From positions 1-11,961 of the forward strand of contig JBHIEE010000089.1 of assembly GCA_046760445.1 (NCBI GenBank): a stretch of DNA of 11,961 bases. The letters run 5' to 3'. The stretch's first letter is position 1. The number at the start of each line of letters is the position of its first letter. Below, piece by piece: positions 1 to 7,713 of this stretch. The position numbers and the translations under genes were made by a program. Below the pieces are notes generated by a model that worked only from the letters and a program-made list of their open reading frames with translations, was not told the DNA's origin and ran no database searches. Source of the stretch: JBHIEE01 sp046760445. GTDB lineage: Bacteria; Acidobacteriota; Aminicenantia; JdFR-78.

Positions 1-1
1 T

Positions 2-559
2 GAAATAATAGAAGGCAAAGCAGAAGAAATGCCATTTGAAGATAAATATTTTGATCTTATAGTATCGAACAACGGAATAAATAATGTTGAGAACGATGAG
101 AAGGCATTATTAGAAATTGCTCGAGTTTCTAAAGTAGGAGCTCAGATGGTTGTAACTGTAAACTTGCCTGATACAATGATAGAGTTATATGAAGTGTATG
201 AAAATATTTTAAAAAAGAATAATAAAAATAAAGAAATAAAAAAATTAAAAGAACATATTTTCTCAAAAAGAAAACCATTATCCTACACTAAAGAGTTGAT
301 AAAAAAAGTTGGTTTCAAGATTGAAAGCGTTTTTGAAGATTCATTCAATTTACGCTTTAGTAACGGAAGCACTATGTTAAATCATTTTCTTATAAAGCTT
401 GCATTTATAGATAGCTGGAAGGCTATATTAGAAGAACAAGATGTAACTCCAATATTTAATACTATAGAAAAAGAATTAAATAAAATAGTACAAAAAAGGG
501 GTGAATTAATTTTAACTATTCCCTGGGTATGCATCGATTGCCGAAGATTTGAATTATAG
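2..559 (+). CDS. Class I SAM-dependent methyltransferase, 5'-truncated by the window edge
   Basis: The reading frame is open from base 2, so the gene starts outside the window; 185 residues plus a stop are visible. The first visible residues read EIIEGKAEEMPFEDKYFDLI, followed by VSNNGINNV. This is the typical stretch after the second SAM-binding strand in methyltransferases of the Methyltransf_11/UbiE type (acidic A-E-x-P-F, then F-D-x-I-x-S-N). The next segment, ending in VGAQMVVTVNLP, matches the strand after the 'G-G' turn of the fold. The glycine-rich motif I must lie upstream. The first ATG inside the frame, at 29, is an internal Met, not the start. The C-terminal half is lysine-rich and ends with Cys pairs (VCIDCRRFEL). 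The substrate cannot be inferred. The gene runs convergently to the minus-strand peptide locus and is separated from it by a hairpin, so it is probably not part of it. Confidence 0.85.
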   Translation, partial: EIIEGKAEEMPFEDKYFDLIVSNNGINNVENDEKALLEIARVSKVGAQMVVTVNLPDTMIELYEVYENILKKNNKNKEIKKLKEHIFSKRKPLSYTKELIKKVGFKIESVFEDSFNLRFSNGSTMLNHFLIKLAFIDSWKAILEEQDVTPIFNTIEKELNKIVQKRGELILTIPWVCIDCRRFEL

Positions 560-604
560 TAATAGCAGAAGCAGGGGGGCTGCAGGCTGTCCAAAAATTG
601 TAGT

Positions 605-622
605 GCGAGGCTGAAGCCTCGC
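605..622. repeat. Perfect inverted repeat (REP-like hairpin) between convergent genes
   Basis: GCGAGGCT, a GA centre, then AGCCTCGC form an 8-bp perfect GC-rich stem in an otherwise AT-rich spacer between two convergent stop codons (559 and 645). Neither strand has a T-run directly after the stem: the plus strand reaches a T-run about 15 bases later, the minus strand about 6 bases later. It is thus not a textbook intrinsic terminator, but it may block read-through both ways. GC-rich palindromes of this look are often dispersed REP-type repeats; a genome-wide copy count would tell. Confidence 0.6.
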
Positions 623-644
623 CACATATAGCTTAATCTTTTTT

Positions 645-2489
645 CTATAATTTTATGCAAATTGCCCTTGTTGTTTTCTCTTTACTTTTTCCTTTAGGTG
701 GGATTAGGGGAAAATATTTTTTGCTTGAATCTTTATCAAAATCTATATCCTGGCTTATTAATTGATTTTTACATAATTCTCGATAATATTCGCATCTCTG
801 ATAAAGCTCATTGTGTATTCCTTTACCTATAATACGACCGTTATCCAATACTATAATTTTGTCTACATTTATTATTGTCGAGAATCTATGAGCTATAATG
901 AAAGTAGTCCTATTTTTACATAATTTTCTCAAAGCATCCTGAATCAATTTTTCTGATTCTGCATCAAGTTCTGAAGTTGCCTCATCTAAGATTAATATTT
1001 TTGGATCTTTGAGTATAACTCGAGCAATGGCTATTCTTTGTCTCTGTCCTCCCGAAAGTTTCATTCCCCGCTCTCCTATTTCTGTATCATATCCTTGAGG
1101 AAGTTTTCTTATAAACTCATCGGCATTGGCTAATTTTGCTGCCTCAATTATTTCTTCATCTGAAGCATTTAACCGACCATATTTGATATTTTCTTTAATT
1201 GTTCCGGAAAATAGAAACGTCTCCTGAGGAACAATCCCTATAGCTTTCCTCAAATCTTGAATTCTTACTTCTTTAATGTTTATCCCATCTATAAATATAT
1301 TTCCCTGCTGGGGATCATAGAATCTTGGTATTAAATTCACCAAACTTGTCTTTCCGGCACCACTTTTTCCCACTAAAGCCACTGTTTTGCCTGGTTCTAC
1401 TATAAGATTTACATTTTTCAATACAGGCTCTGAACTATTATAGGAAAAAGTAATATTATCGAATTTAACTCTTCCTTCAATAAGTTCAAATTTCTTGGGC
1501 TTATCAGGTTCATTTATTTTGGGAGCAATATCTAACAGTTCAAACACTCTCTCCAAAGAAGCAAGTGATTTTTGAATATTTGTATTCAAATTCATTAATC
1601 TTTGAGCAGGTCCAAATAAATAACCCAAAAAAGCACTGAAAGCAACAAGTGTTCCTAAGGTTAAATTTCCTCTAATCACCTCTCTCCCCCCATACCATAA
1701 AACAATTAAAGGACCTATTCCTCCTATGAAAGCGGTAGTATAACCGAAAAAAGAACTAAGCAAGTCAAATCTAATGCGAGTTCTAATAAGTTCTCTTAGT
1801 TTTTTAACATATTTTCTGGCTTCATATTTTTCTAATTGGAATGATTTAACTATAGAGATAGCAGAAAGGGTTTCTTGAAGAGTTGCAGAGACTAAAGCAA
1901 TTTTCTCTTGAAACTCGAGAGATTTCTTTCTTATTCTTCCTGAAAAGAAATGAATAGAATAGACAAAAAAAGGCAATACAGCTAATGAAGCTGAAGCTAA
2001 TTTCCAGTGAAAGATAAATATAACTGTTGTTCCCACGATAAAGGTTAAGCTATCTCTTAAAAAACTAAGTAAAGTTTGGGCTAAAAGTCCCTGCAAATTA
2101 GAAACATCATTTCTAATTCTGGACATAAGATAGCCTATTCTTTTATTTTTAAAGAATGACAAATTTAATTTTTGGATATGTTGAAAAAGCTTAAGTTGAA
2201 TATCAAAAAGAACTCTTTCTCTGAAAAGAGTTAAAAGATATCCATTTAGAAGATCAGATACGCCTTTAATAAGCATAAAGCCAATTAACCCCAGAATAAC
2301 CCAATTTAAAAGAACTATGTCTTTATTAGGTAAAATGTTATCAATAATATGTCGAGTAATCAAAGGTAAAGGGAGTTGAAGAAGAACACTGATAAGCATA
2401 AAAATTCCAGCTAAAAATGCTCGTTTCCATTGGGATTTTAAATAAGGGAGGAAGCGGGCTATGTTTTTTAAGGTTTTTCTTTGTCTCAT
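645..2489 (-). CDS. ABC exporter with fused membrane and ATPase domains (MsbA-like), last gene of the peptide locus
   Basis: A 614-residue half-transporter that would act as a dimer in the inner membrane. An N-terminal six-helix membrane domain covers about residues 20-310 and an ATPase domain about 335-580. Walker A GKSGAGKT is at 374-381, the Q-loop Gln at 422, the signature LSGGQ at 478-482, Walker B ILILDE with the catalytic Glu at 498-503, and the switch His at 534. All catalytic positions are intact. The protein begins almost directly with the membrane domain, so the C39 peptidase domain of bacteriocin exporters is absent. Substrate is not readable; position at the end of a radical SAM peptide locus suggests export of the modified peptide, though MsbA-like lipid or drug exporters look the same. 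It lies 37 bases after the permease gene and has no clear Shine-Dalgarno sequence. The last ~20 residues (IPPKGKSKEKTTRAICIKL) are outside the family core and may be a run-on tail. Confidence 0.93.
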   Translation of the reverse strand: MRQRKTLKNIARFLPYLKSQWKRAFLAGIFMLISVLLQLPLPLITRHIIDNILPNKDIVLLNWVILGLIGFMLIKGVSDLLNGYLLTLFRERVLFDIQLKLFQHIQKLNLSFFKNKRIGYLMSRIRNDVSNLQGLLAQTLLSFLRDSLTFIVGTTVIFIFHWKLASASLAVLPFFVYSIHFFSGRIRKKSLEFQEKIALVSATLQETLSAISIVKSFQLEKYEARKYVKKLRELIRTRIRFDLLSSFFGYTTAFIGGIGPLIVLWYGGREVIRGNLTLGTLVAFSAFLGYLFGPAQRLMNLNTNIQKSLASLERVFELLDIAPKINEPDKPKKFELIEGRVKFDNITFSYNSSEPVLKNVNLIVEPGKTVALVGKSGAGKTSLVNLIPRFYDPQQGNIFIDGINIKEVRIQDLRKAIGIVPQETFLFSGTIKENIKYGRLNASDEEIIEAAKLANADEFIRKLPQGYDTEIGERGMKLSGGQRQRIAIARVILKDPKILILDEATSELDAESEKLIQDALRKLCKNRTTFIIAHRFSTIINVDKIIVLDNGRIIGKGIHNELYQRCEYYRELCKNQLISQDIDFDKDSSKKYFPLIPPKGKSKEKTTRAICIKL

Positions 2490-2526
2490 TTATTTTAAGA
2501 AGATAGAAATTTTTCAGCTGTTAAAA

Positions 2527-3300
2527 TTAAACTTCATATTTTCCAGAAAATTTCATTGCGAGAATTAAAATTATCAAACTATAAATGATTACATTAAAAA
2601 ACCAGTACTTCCAGCACCCACTTATTTCAAATCCTACACCAAACTTTGCTATTTCATTCTGCCATTTTCCAATTGAAGGAATAATATATTTAAGCACATT
2701 CTTTAATCCTTCTCCAAAAAATTTACTCAGAACATAATCTATGTTTAAAATAGAAAAAAACAGATAGCTTATATAGCTTAAAATTGCAGCTGTTTTTCTC
2801 AGGGAAAAGGCCATAAAAATTAAAAGAAGAGAAAAAAGAAATAAGAAGTTTGGCACTAACATAAACAAAGATAGTATTAATTTAAAGCTTGGCGCTTTTA
2901 TTGTAAATTTTAAGATTATAAATACAATTAAAAATGTGAGTAAAAGAAATAGAAAAGACGAAACTGTATCTCCTACAAACTTACTCAGAAAGTAACTTTT
3001 CTTCGACATGTAAGGAAGAATTACTTCTGCTGAACCATCTTCCGATTCTTCAAAAAAGTCATTGGAGCTTATGTTCACTATCACAAGAAGCCAGATATAA
3101 AGAAAAATGTGGAAAAATATTAAACTCAATATTGAAGATAAATCTTTGCTTTCTCCATTTTTTTGAAACTCTAACAATATTCCTTCCTGAGTAAACCCGA
3201 AAGTCAAGAGTATCACTCCAAAACCCATTGTATAATAGATAGCTTTATTTTTTGCTATCTCCTTAAATGTTGACTTCAATAAAATCCAAAACTTATTCAT
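2527..3300 (-). CDS. ABC-2-type transporter permease
   Basis: A 257-residue membrane protein with about six hydrophobic segments: roughly residues 20-37, 55-80, 107-132, 140-168, 170-190 and 233-250. A charged loop (EESEDGSAEVILPY) follows the second segment. The combination 'EEsedGSAEVILPYMSKKSYFLSKFVGD' (given here only as a pattern of acidic loop, S-x-x-Y-F-L-S-K-F) is characteristic of ABC-2 permeases of the NosY/YhaP kind, where the E-x-G-S/T loop precedes the coupling segment. The start is supported by AAGGAAG six bases upstream of the ATG. It sits two bases after the stop of the ATPase gene, so the two are almost certainly translated together and form one transporter. Substrate unknown; either the modified peptide, or a self-protection pump acting on it, would fit the context. 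Confidence 0.85.
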   Translation of the reverse strand: MNKFWILLKSTFKEIAKNKAIYYTMGFGVILLTFGFTQEGILLEFQKNGESKDLSSILSLIFFHIFLYIWLLVIVNISSNDFFEESEDGSAEVILPYMSKKSYFLSKFVGDTVSSFLFLLLTFLIVFIILKFTIKAPSFKLILSLFMLVPNFLFLFSLLLIFMAFSLRKTAAILSYISYLFFSILNIDYVLSKFFGEGLKNVLKYIIPSIGKWQNEIAKFGVGFEISGCWKYWFFNVIIYSLIILILAMKFSGKYEV

Positions 3301-3302
3301 TT

Positions 3303-3974
3303 TTAACTTCCTTTAACAACTTCATAGAAATGTTCTTCCAATCCCTTCTCTTTTATTTCATCTATCCTTCCTTTATTTACTATCAATCCATTGTTAATGA
3401 TTGTATAATTGTCCCCTGTCTTCTCCATTTCATCAAGAAGATGGGAACTAATTAATATCGTTCTTCCTTCTTCCTTTTTTTCTTTTATCCATTTCCTTAT
3501 TTCAATCTTTCCTAAGGGATCAAATCCAGATGTTGGCTCATCAAGTATTAAAATCTCCGGCTCTGAAAGAACTGCTTGTATCCATTTTATCCTCTGGCGC
3601 ATACCTTTAGATAACTCTCTAAGTTTCATTTTTCTCATTTCTTTTGCATTGTATTTTTCTAAAAGCTTATCTACTTTATTTTTTACATCTTGTACTCCTC
3701 TGAGTTGGGCTAAGAACTTCAAATAATCTTCAACTTTCCAGTCTTTTTTTCCTATTTCTCCCTCTGGCATGTATCCTATATTATGAGAAAAAAGATTTAC
3801 TCTTCCTGAATCTGCTCTTCTGAGACCAAGGATTATCTTGATTGCTGTTGTTTTGCCTGCTCCATTTGGTCCTAAAAAAAGAGCTATTTCTCCTTTCTTT
3901 ACTTTAAACGAAATTCCTTTCAAGGCCTCTATTTTTCCATTGTAGGTCTTTTTCAAATCTTCAATTTCTATCAT
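3303..3974 (-). CDS. ABC transporter ATP-binding protein, partner of the ABC-2 permease
   Basis: A 223-residue stand-alone ATPase of the CcmA/NosF/YhaQ type that powers ABC-2 permeases. Walker A GPNGAGKT is at residues 35-42, a Q-loop equivalent in IGYMPEG near 67-73 (Glu in place of Gln, usual for this group), signature LSKGM at 121-125, Walker B ILILDEP at 141-147 followed by TSGFDP, and the switch His at 178 in LISSHLL. It is short for the family: the D-loop and switch region are complete, but there is no long C-terminal extension. Its start codon overlaps the stop of the propeller gene by four bases (ATGA), and the permease starts two bases after its end. This coupling ties the transporter to the peptide locus rather than to housekeeping functions. 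Confidence 0.92.
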   Translation of the reverse strand: MIEIEDLKKTYNGKIEALKGISFKVKKGEIALFLGPNGAGKTTAIKIILGLRRADSGRVNLFSHNIGYMPEGEIGKKDWKVEDYLKFLAQLRGVQDVKNKVDKLLEKYNAKEMRKMKLRELSKGMRQRIKWIQAVLSEPEILILDEPTSGFDPLGKIEIRKWIKEKKEEGRTILISSHLLDEMEKTGDNYTIINNGLIVNKGRIDEIKEKGLEEHFYEVVKGS

Positions 3975-4900
3975 TTCTTTTTCACTCTCCCAAATTTCAA
4001 AATCTTAAATTCTTCTTTTTCTATTCCATAAAACTCATCAATTTCTTCATTATAAGCAAACTTTATGAGCTCTACATTGAATCTGTATGTTTTTACAACT
4101 TCTCCTTTAGTTATTTCGAAAATAACTGACTTCCCATTCTTTTCGTTTATCAAAACATAGACTTTTCCATTATACGCTTTAATGTCATAAACTAGGGCGT
4201 TCTTGAGGAGGACCATTCCGGGTTTCTTCTCTATTTCTATTTTAGAAGGAGGTTTACAAGGAAGAACTATTTCCTCTATGTCGCCTTTTTTAATATCTAT
4301 CTTTAAAAGCTTATTGTCTAAAACATATCCAAAATAAAGCTTTCTTTCTCTTTCTGACCAACAGATTAATCCAAAATTTTGATATAACTGCTTAAAATCA
4401 TAAGGATTTGTTATCTCCTTAGCTTTTAAAAAACTCCTTTCAGGCTCTCCTTTTCCCCATTTATAAGCATTTATAAGATATTCAACCACTCCTATGTGAT
4501 GAATATATATTTTATCTCCAATCTCTAATTGAAATGGACTTGCAATCTTAATTTTGAATCCATCTGAATACTTTCCATCCAAATTAAACTTCTCCAATTT
4601 TCCTCCGCCACCACCTAAGCAATAAACAACATCATCCTTAACTTTAAAGTCTATAAGTTGAGTAAACTCTCCAGGTCCTTGCCCTATATTTCCTATGTTA
4701 TATAAATATTTCTCATCCTTTAAAACTTTAATCACTCCTTCATCCAAAACAAAAAGTTTTCCTCGATACACTTGCAAAGCAATAGGCATTAGGATATTTT
4801 TTTCTGATATTTCGGATTTCTTTTCCAGTAAAACTTCAGAGCTTAATAAAAACGGTAATAAAATTAATAGAAAAACTTTCCCTAAAAAAACTCTTCTCAT
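3971..4900 (-). CDS. Exported 6-bladed beta-propeller-like protein
   Basis: A 309-residue protein. Residues 1-21 (MRRVFLGKVFLLILLPFLLS) are a clear signal peptide; no lipobox Cys follows, so it is probably periplasmic or surface-exposed rather than a lipoprotein. After it come repeated beta-strand units of the form 'x-G-K-x-Y/F-V-L-d' (YRGKLFVLDEGVIKVL near 45-60, YNGKVYVLINEKN near 243-255). Near 72-86 lies IGNIGQGPGEFTQLIDF. The G-x-G-P-G-E-F turn is the signature of the 6-bladed beta-propeller family (6-bladed_beta-prop type, related to NHL repeats). No catalytic residues are evident; such propellers usually bind ligands or partner proteins. It starts inside the end of the transglutaminase-fold gene (ATGA overlap) with GGAG seven bases upstream, so it is an integral member of the operon. 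A role in holding or presenting the exported peptide is inference. Confidence 0.8.
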   Translation of the reverse strand: MRRVFLGKVFLLILLPFLLSSEVLLEKKSEISEKNILMPIALQVYRGKLFVLDEGVIKVLKDEKYLYNIGNIGQGPGEFTQLIDFKVKDDVVYCLGGGGGKLEKFNLDGKYSDGFKIKIASPFQLEIGDKIYIHHIGVVEYLINAYKWGKGEPERSFLKAKEITNPYDFKQLYQNFGLICWSERERKLYFGYVLDNKLLKIDIKKGDIEEIVLPCKPPSKIEIEKKPGMVLLKNALVYDIKAYNGKVYVLINEKNGKSVIFEITKGEVVKTYRFNVELIKFAYNEEIDEFYGIEKEEFKILKFGRVKKK

Positions 4901-6273
4901 TTTTCTTCTCCATTTTTTATTTTATTATATACCTGAATTTTTATTTTATTTATTACATCATAAAGGGAAGCATAATCAAAAGTTGTTTCAATCGTTTTAA
5001 TTTTTATATAATTGGGGGGAACTCCAATAATTCCCAAAGTAGGATCAATATCAATCTGATTTCCATCCACAAATACTTCTACCCATTGATGATAAAAAGC
5101 TTTACATTCTTCTTCCTCAATTGATATTACTATTCCTAATATAGCTTTTGCCTCTACCCCAGCTATTTTACACATAGCTACGAATAAATTAGAAATTCCT
5201 TGACACTCTCCTTCCCTATTTTTCAACACTACTTCTGCAACAGGAATGGCATTTTCTTTTTTATTGATATTATGGCTTATCCAATTAAAAATTCTCCAAA
5301 CCTTCTTATTGGTGTCCGGAATCCCTTCTGTAATTTTGAATGTAAGACATGAAACATCGGAAGAATAATAGTTTAAAATTTTCTTCTCAGCATCTTCACA
5401 TTCTCTTATAAAATTTAAAATATTTTCTTCCTTAATTTTTAAAACTGTTATTTTTTCCTCTTCTTTTTTAAATTCTTCTATTATTTTTTGGCGATTATCT
5501 GAAGGAAGAAAGAAATAATCAGGAATAGAAACTTTATAGTAGATTAAATTACTTAAAAAGAACTTAGAATTTAAACATGACTTCACAAATGGAATAAGTT
5601 GCTTCTTAGAAACTTGTTCCTTGAAGAAAAAGGAGAACTTCCTCTCTTTTATAAGTTCTTCAGAGATTAAAATTATATCTTTAAATCTTAGAAAAGATAA
5701 CTCTCTTAGTCTATCCCATTCCTCAAAAATTTTAAATTGAGGAAATATATATAGAAGTTTCAACCACTCAGGTTCTACCGCTTCAGTGACTATTTTCACA
5801 GTAACATCTTTTAAACTTCTCTCATCAATAACTTGAACATAGATTTCTTTAAATAATCTTTCTCTTTTAATTTTCTCATGTACCCAAAAATGCAGCAAAG
5901 AGAGAGGAACTGACTTTAAGGAAAGGTATCTTTTGTTTCCATGTTTTTCACCTAAAAGCTCATCGTTTTGAGAAGTGATTTTTATATCATAATGATGTCC
6001 ATTGATAAAATGTCTCATCGTATATGAGACTATTTTTAAATCTTTCCTTAAAAAGGAATTTATTAAAATTTTGTCTCCATTTGCAAAAGAAGAAATTCTA
6101 TTATATTGAATTCCCGCTCCATCTTTTTTAACTGTTTCTGTGCAATATCCTATTTTTTCTCCTTTACTCAGAATAAAGTAATTTCTTTTAAAAACATAAT
6201 TTTTACCTAAAGTCCAGCTATTGGCTATCCATAGCCAAATCGCACAAAATACTATAAACTTCTTTTGCTTCAT
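4897..6273 (-). CDS. Exported transglutaminase-like (papain-fold) protein, candidate leader peptidase or cross-linker
   Basis: A 458-residue protein. Residues 1-23 (MKQKKFIVFCAIWLWIANSW...) form a signal peptide. A long N-terminal beta-rich region (about 24-170, with YFILSKGEKIGY resembling transglutaminase-associated N-terminal domains) leads to a helical linker. The C-terminal transglutaminase core covers about 320-420. Its catalytic triad is visible: Cys357 in NREGECQGIS, His395 in AFYHQWVEVFV and Asp410 in IDIDPTLG. Bacterial members act as cysteine peptidases, amidases or cross-linkers. The B2 leader peptidases of lasso-peptide clusters share this fold, which makes peptide maturation a reasonable proposal here, but outside the cytoplasm. 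The chosen start overlaps the radical SAM gene by 56 bases. It is favoured because it creates the signal peptide and has AGGA seven bases upstream. The next gene overlaps by four bases. Confidence 0.87.
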   Translation of the reverse strand: MKQKKFIVFCAIWLWIANSWTLGKNYVFKRNYFILSKGEKIGYCTETVKKDGAGIQYNRISSFANGDKILINSFLRKDLKIVSYTMRHFINGHHYDIKITSQNDELLGEKHGNKRYLSLKSVPLSLLHFWVHEKIKRERLFKEIYVQVIDERSLKDVTVKIVTEAVEPEWLKLLYIFPQFKIFEEWDRLRELSFLRFKDIILISEELIKERKFSFFFKEQVSKKQLIPFVKSCLNSKFFLSNLIYYKVSIPDYFFLPSDNRQKIIEEFKKEEEKITVLKIKEENILNFIRECEDAEKKILNYYSSDVSCLTFKITEGIPDTNKKVWRIFNWISHNINKKENAIPVAEVVLKNREGECQGISNLFVAMCKIAGVEAKAILGIVISIEEEECKAFYHQWVEVFVDGNQIDIDPTLGIIGVPPNYIKIKTIETTFDYASLYDVINKIKIQVYNKIKNGEEK

Positions 6274-7594
6274 TTTCTTTTCCTAAATTCCACACTATCG
6301 TTGAATAATAATTTCGAAAAAAATTACAATAAGGACTCATATGATTAAATGTTCCATTCTGCCAATAAACATGTGCCCAGCAGCCATTTCCACAAAAATA
6401 ACGGACGTTACAATTTTTACAACCTTCCACTTCATCTACGGTTGGCAATGATTGGTAAAATTTAAAAAGCTTTTTACAAATATCCTTTTCTAAAATATTT
6501 CCTATAACCATTTTTTTATCTGAAAAGAACAAATGACAAGGAACTACTTCTCCAAATTCTTTAACGCCTATCATTTTTATTACCATTCCACAATGATTTT
6601 TTAATGGTGGGATTATCTTTTTTGATAGTTTGTAATTCTTAAAACTTAAACTTTCATCAATATAAATATCTCCATATCTATCAGCTACTAAATCAAAGAG
6701 AAATCTATAACTATCTTCTTGTGATAGTGCAAACTCATCATTTCTAGATCCTCTTCCTACAGGCTGATAGAAACTAAAGCCTGCTTTCACTCCTAAATCC
6801 TCAGCGAATTTTTTAAATCCTTTCAAAGTTTTTATGTTAATTCTCGTTGTCGTAGCTGTAATATATAATTGTTCCTCTTTAAAACCATATTTTTTCAAAC
6901 ATCTTACAGCGTATATTGCTTTTTTAAAAGTTCCTTTTCCCCTCAAGCAATCATGAATTTTTTCGTCAGACGACTCAATGCTGACCTGGACACTATCCAC
7001 TTCCAATTCTTTTAGTTTTTTCGCCTCTTCATTTCGTAATAAAACACCATTGGTTGTTAAAGTTACATATTTAATTTTATCTTTAGCATAGGATATTAAC
7101 TCAAATAAATCTTTTCTTAGAAAAGGCTCTCCTCCACTTATTATTACATTGATTACATTGAGTGCAATTAATTTATCTATTATTCTTTTTGAAATTCCAA
7201 GATCTCCATAATATGGACTGTTTTTAACTTTAGGATTTGTATAACAAAATTTACATCTTAAATTACACTTTTCTGAAGCTTCATAATAGCATATTTTTGG
7301 ATGGTTAAAAAACATATTTCTTTCAGAGATTAATCCTTTTCCTTTTAAAAAAGTCTCTTCTACGAGATATTTCTCCTTCTCTAAATAAGAAATTAATTTG
7401 AAGAATTGCTCTCTTTCTTTATTACTGATTTCATTAAGTACAATTTCTATTCCATGATTAATTGCTTTATTTATAAAAGGTAATGCTTCTCTCTTTATTT
7501 TTATGAACTGTTTTCTCTCAAGGTTTACGATAATTGCTTCTTCTTTATTTTCCGAAAATCTGACTCCAGTGTTCCACTGTAGTAAATTTTTCAT
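6218..7594 (-). CDS. Radical SAM/SPASM peptide-modifying enzyme with N-terminal PqqD-like leader-binding domain
   Basis: A 458-residue cytoplasmic enzyme. Residues about 1-85 resemble the PqqD/RRE fold that binds RiPP leader peptides: VRFSENKEEAIIVNLERKQF, then a helix, then a K-Y-L-V strand. The radical SAM core follows, with the cluster motif C110-x3-C114-x2-C117 (EKCNLRCKFCYT), the SAM-binding GGEP at 154-157, and TLTTNG at 178-183. A C-terminal SPASM domain supplies Cys335, Cys353, Cys392, Cys395, Cys401, Cys405 and Cys423 for two auxiliary Fe-S clusters. Size and architecture match enzymes that make thioether, C-C or epimerised bonds in RiPPs; the exact chemistry is not predictable. The start has GGAGG eight bases upstream. 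It lies 119 bases after the three-Cys peptide gene and overlaps the next gene. The RRE, SPASM and adjacent small Cys-bearing ORF together support a RiPP maturase rather than an anaerobic sulfatase-maturase. Confidence 0.93.
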   Translation of the reverse strand: MKNLLQWNTGVRFSENKEEAIIVNLERKQFIKIKREALPFINKAINHGIEIVLNEISNKEREQFFKLISYLEKEKYLVEETFLKGKGLISERNMFFNHPKICYYEASEKCNLRCKFCYTNPKVKNSPYYGDLGISKRIIDKLIALNVINVIISGGEPFLRKDLFELISYAKDKIKYVTLTTNGVLLRNEEAKKLKELEVDSVQVSIESSDEKIHDCLRGKGTFKKAIYAVRCLKKYGFKEEQLYITATTTRINIKTLKGFKKFAEDLGVKAGFSFYQPVGRGSRNDEFALSQEDSYRFLFDLVADRYGDIYIDESLSFKNYKLSKKIIPPLKNHCGMVIKMIGVKEFGEVVPCHLFFSDKKMVIGNILEKDICKKLFKFYQSLPTVDEVEGCKNCNVRYFCGNGCWAHVYWQNGTFNHMSPYCNFFRNYYSTIVWNLGKENEAKEVYSILCDLAMDSQ

Positions 7595-7642
7595 GAAAAA
7601 CCCTCCTTTTGGATTTTGACATTCCCTTAATTTTGTAGAAAG

Positions 7643-7669
7643 CCCCTCCCTCCGACAAGGAGGGAGGGG
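7643..7669 (-). terminator. Strong GC-rich hairpin between precursor and maturase genes (partial terminator/processing hairpin)
   Basis: CCCCTCCCTCC, a five-base loop and GGAGGGAGGGG form a perfect 11-bp stem 45 bases after the peptide stop codon and about 50 bases before the radical SAM start. On the coding strand it is followed by CTTTCTAC, not a continuous T-run, so termination is likely incomplete. This is the usual place for an attenuating or 3'-stabilising hairpin that keeps precursor mRNA above enzyme mRNA. Confidence 0.72.
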
Positions 7670-7713
7670 ATAAGGAGTTTAAAACTACTTCCACGATTGG
7701 AATTAATCACTCT

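Noticed and set aside
382..660. Minus-strand ORF of 92 codons over the end of the first methyltransferase and the hairpin
   Set aside because: It is antisense to a methyltransferase with clear motifs and reads through the inverted repeat; composition is that of a shadow frame.
3409..3726. Plus-strand ORF of 105 codons opposite the ABC ATPase gene
   Set aside because: It lies fully antisense to a gene with all ABC motifs intact and has no ribosome site or recognisable domain.
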